NCBI RefSeq assembly: GCF_003581615.1
Contig: NZ_QXFH01000004.1
Span: 62,001-126,000 of the forward strand
DNA: 64,000 nt
Direction of reading: 5' to 3'
Origin: Flagellimonas lutimaris
Lineage (GTDB): Bacteria; Bacteroidota; Bacteroidia; Flavobacteriales; Flavobacteriaceae
Numbering within the stretch: position 1 is the stretch's first letter; the number at the start of each line of letters is the position of its first letter. Below, in pieces: positions 62,395 through 64,000 of this stretch. The notes beneath the pieces are model-generated. The model was not told the DNA's origin. It saw nothing but the letters and a program-made list of their open reading frames with translations, and searched no databases. The position numbers and the translations under genes are program-made.

Positions 62395-62402
62395 TACCTT
62401 TG
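62395..62402 (+). promoter_or_regulatory. Candidate -7 box of the MazG-like gene
   Basis: TACCTTTG is an exact TAnnTTTG. Transcription would start near 62409, 18 nt before a GTG start. Confidence 0.5.
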
Positions 62403-62426
62403 TATCTCAACAATAAAAGTGAAAAG

Positions 62427-62753
62427 GTGAACATCAAAAATGCACAAAAAGCTGTAGACGAATGGATTAAGAACCATGGGGTCCGTTATTTTAACGAACT
62501 CACCAATATGGCCCAACTTACCGAAGAAGTTGGGGAGGTAGCTCGAATAATTGCACGACGCTACGGGGAACAGAGCGAAAAAGAATCCGATAAGGCCAAG
62601 GATTTAGGCGAGGAACTCGCCGATGTGGTATTTGTGGTACTCTGTTTGGCCAACCAAACCGGGATAGATTTACAGGAGGCTTTCGATAAAAAACTGGATC
62701 TTAAGACCAAACGTGATCACGACCGACATCAAAATAACAAAAAGCTCAAATAA
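62427..62753 (+). CDS. MazG-like nucleotide pyrophosphohydrolase
   Basis: 108 residues from GTG 62427 (MNIKNAQKAVDEWIKNHGVR). Metal-binding EExxE in LTEEVGEVARIIARRYGEQ and the second ExxD in LGEELADVVFVVLCLANQTG, then a KKLDLKTKRDHDRHQ tail. Single-domain MazG-type proteins hydrolyse NTPs or related nucleotides at the alpha-beta bond. A TTG 13 codons upstream is in frame but would place the start before the predicted promoter, so GTG is preferred. Possible house-cleaning enzyme. Followed by aroA with its own promoter-like box. Confidence 0.85.
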   Translation: MNIKNAQKAVDEWIKNHGVRYFNELTNMAQLTEEVGEVARIIARRYGEQSEKESDKAKDLGEELADVVFVVLCLANQTGIDLQEAFDKKLDLKTKRDHDRHQNNKKLK

Positions 62754-62790
62754 AGTTGCCCTTGTAAAGGGTCTTTAGATGTGTTTTTTC

Positions 62791-62798
62791 TAGTTTTG
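62791..62798 (+). promoter_or_regulatory. Candidate -7 box of the aroA promoter
   Basis: TAGTTTTG is an exact TAnnTTTG; transcription start near 62805, 18 nt before the TTG start. Confidence 0.5.
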
Positions 62799-62822
62799 AC
62801 AATTCATCCAAACCCTTAAGAA

Positions 62823-64000
62823 TTGAGACTCCAACTTTTCGCACCACACAATAAAAAGATTCAAAAAACCATTGCAATTACTGGTTCTAAAAGTGAAACG
62901 AATCGGTCTTTGTTGCTACAGGCACTTTTTCCAAACATCAAAATTGAGAACCTTTCCAATTCTGATGATGGGGAGGTAATGCAAAGGGGATTGGCCAAAT
63001 CGTCTGGAGAAGTGGATATTCACCATGCAGGTACCGCTATGCGTTTTTTAACGGCCTATTTTGCTTCGCAAGAAGGAAAACAAGTGGTGCTTACAGGATC
63101 CAAACGGATGCAGGAACGACCCATAAAAGTATTGGTAGAAGCACTTCAATCGCTGGGTGCTGATATTCAATATGAAAAAGAAGGGGGGTATCCACCACTA
63201 AAAATCATAGGGAAAAAGTTGAAAAAAAGCCAAGTCTCGCTTCCAGCCAATATAAGCAGTCAATATATTTCTGCCTTGTTGTTGATAGCACCCAGCCTGG
63301 AAAATGGTCTCGAATTGGAATTGATAGGCAAAATAACGTCGGTTCCCTACATAAAAATGACCTTGGCACTTTTGGAGCAGATCGGTGTCCAAACTTCTTT
63401 CGAGGGAAATAAAATCAAAGTAGCCCCCAAACAAAAAGTGGAGGATAATACCTTGGTGGTGGAATCCGATTGGAGTTCAGCTAGTTATTTTTATAGCATT
63501 GCCGCCATGTGTGAGGCTGGTACTGAGATTCAACTCTCATCTTACAAACAAAGTTCCTTGCAAGGCGATAGTGTTTTGGCAGAAATCTATAAGGACTTTG
63601 GTGTTGAAACCACGTTTTCAAACAATACCATACTTCTTAAAAAAACAACTGAGATCAAATCGGAACATTTAGAATACGACCTTTCTAATGCTCCCGATAT
63701 TGCTCAGACTATTGCTGTTACTTGCTTAGGTTTGGGCGTTGGGTGCCATCTAACGGGACTGCACACCTTGCCAATCAAAGAAACAGATCGTTTGGCCGCA
63801 CTACAGATCGAACTTGGTAAGTTTGGGGCTACGGTGGACATCGATTCCGAAAGTTTGACCCTGCAACCCCAATCAAATTTCAATATTGGAGTGGCCGTGG
63901 ATACCTATAACGACCACAGAATGGCCATGGCCTTTGGCCCCTTGGCACTAAAAGCAGATTTTATGGTTAATGATGCAGAGGTAGTTTCCAAATCCTATCC
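62823..64000 (+). CDS. aroA: 3-phosphoshikimate 1-carboxyvinyltransferase (EPSP synthase), 5' part
   Basis: The frame opens at TTG 62823 (an in-frame TAA lies at 62817) and runs off the right end of the window, giving about 392 residues. Family motifs are present: ITGSKSETNRSLLLQALF at residue 19, HHAGTAMRFLTAYFASQEG, SKRMQERPIKVLVEALQSLG, ISSQYISALLLIAP, SDWSSASYFYSIAAM, LPIKETDRLAAL and DTYNDHRMAMAFGPLAL. It condenses shikimate-3-phosphate with PEP. It is a TTG start, like several genes here. Only the last part of the protein is missing. Supplies chorismate for the aromatic operon at 49.7 kb. Confidence 0.95.
   Translation, partial: MRLQLFAPHNKKIQKTIAITGSKSETNRSLLLQALFPNIKIENLSNSDDGEVMQRGLAKSSGEVDIHHAGTAMRFLTAYFASQEGKQVVLTGSKRMQERPIKVLVEALQSLGADIQYEKEGGYPPLKIIGKKLKKSQVSLPANISSQYISALLLIAPSLENGLELELIGKITSVPYIKMTLALLEQIGVQTSFEGNKIKVAPKQKVEDNTLVVESDWSSASYFYSIAAMCEAGTEIQLSSYKQSSLQGDSVLAEIYKDFGVETTFSNNTILLKKTTEIKSEHLEYDLSNAPDIAQTIAVTCLGLGVGCHLTGLHTLPIKETDRLAALQIELGKFGATVDIDSESLTLQPQSNFNIGVAVDTYNDHRMAMAFGPLALKADFMVNDAEVVSKSY

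Noticed and set aside
1..64000. Mobile element, defence system or CRISPR array
   Set aside because: I looked for transposase or integrase genes, tRNA-type attachment sites, spaced direct repeats and defence-gene motifs; none is present apart from the short dispersed repeats.

Overview
The window looks like part of a chromosome from a marine-type member of the Flavobacteriaceae (Bacteroidota). The evidence is the gene families (GldA, DUF5686 outer-membrane protein, TonB-linked OMP, bifunctional nuclease with a UVR tail, sulfite reductase with a C-terminal HEPN-like extension), the low-to-moderate GC content, A-rich rather than Shine-Dalgarno leaders, several TTG/GTG starts and repeated TAnnTTTG -7 boxes. 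I cannot fix the genus. There is no prophage, IS element, CRISPR array, rRNA or tRNA that I can support; this is mostly core metabolism.

Layout. 1-8.4 kb: mostly minus-strand housekeeping (HAD phosphatase, VOC protein, Dabb lipoprotein, cysteine hydrolase, thyA, NupC-type nucleoside transporter, bifunctional nuclease, etfA-etfB). 8.4-8.5 kb: a divergent control region with a perfect 28-bp palindrome. 8.5-15.3 kb: pdhB, a DUF5686 outer-membrane protein, soluble and membrane pyrophosphatases. 15.4-18.2 kb (minus): TonB, serine hydrolase, deoxynucleoside kinase. 18.4-27 kb: metK behind a structured leader, a CocE-type hydrolase lipoprotein, then a SAM-I riboswitch controlling a MetX-aspartokinase-homoserine dehydrogenase fusion and a homoserine sulfhydrylase. 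26.7-34.6 kb: an Rrf2 regulator and a sulfate-assimilation operon (DUF2061, cysH, cysD, cysN, sulfite reductase, cobA, NADPH oxidoreductase). 35.6-40.5 kb: a second SAM-I riboswitch with split metH and metF. 40.7-49.3 kb: envelope and accessory genes (PagL-like deacylase, GIN-domain proteins, serine hydrolase, membrane-linked LuxR protein with an OMP, PLP decarboxylase, gldA). 49.5-53.6 kb: a Phe/Tyr operon (pheA, aminotransferase, tyrA, DAHP synthase-chorismate mutase) preceded by a strong candidate leader-peptide attenuator. 53.7-64 kb: GIN protein, small secreted protein, rsgA-dtd, three tandem DUF3857/transglutaminase-like genes, MazG-like protein and the 5' part of aroA.

Functional links. 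Sulfate is activated and reduced to sulfide (cys genes), sulfide enters homocysteine (MetX-ThrA fusion plus sulfhydrylase), homocysteine is methylated (MetH/MetF) and converted to SAM (MetK), and SAM is sensed by the two SAM-I riboswitches. A second theme is aromatic amino acid synthesis (aroA, DAHP synthase, pheA, tyrA). The most interesting non-coding signals are the aromatic attenuator, the etf/pdhB palindrome, the paired repeat at the cys promoter, the metK leader, and a family of roughly 75-bp GTCA...TGAC inverted-repeat elements whose half-units also lie inside a riboswitch and inside two protein-coding genes.
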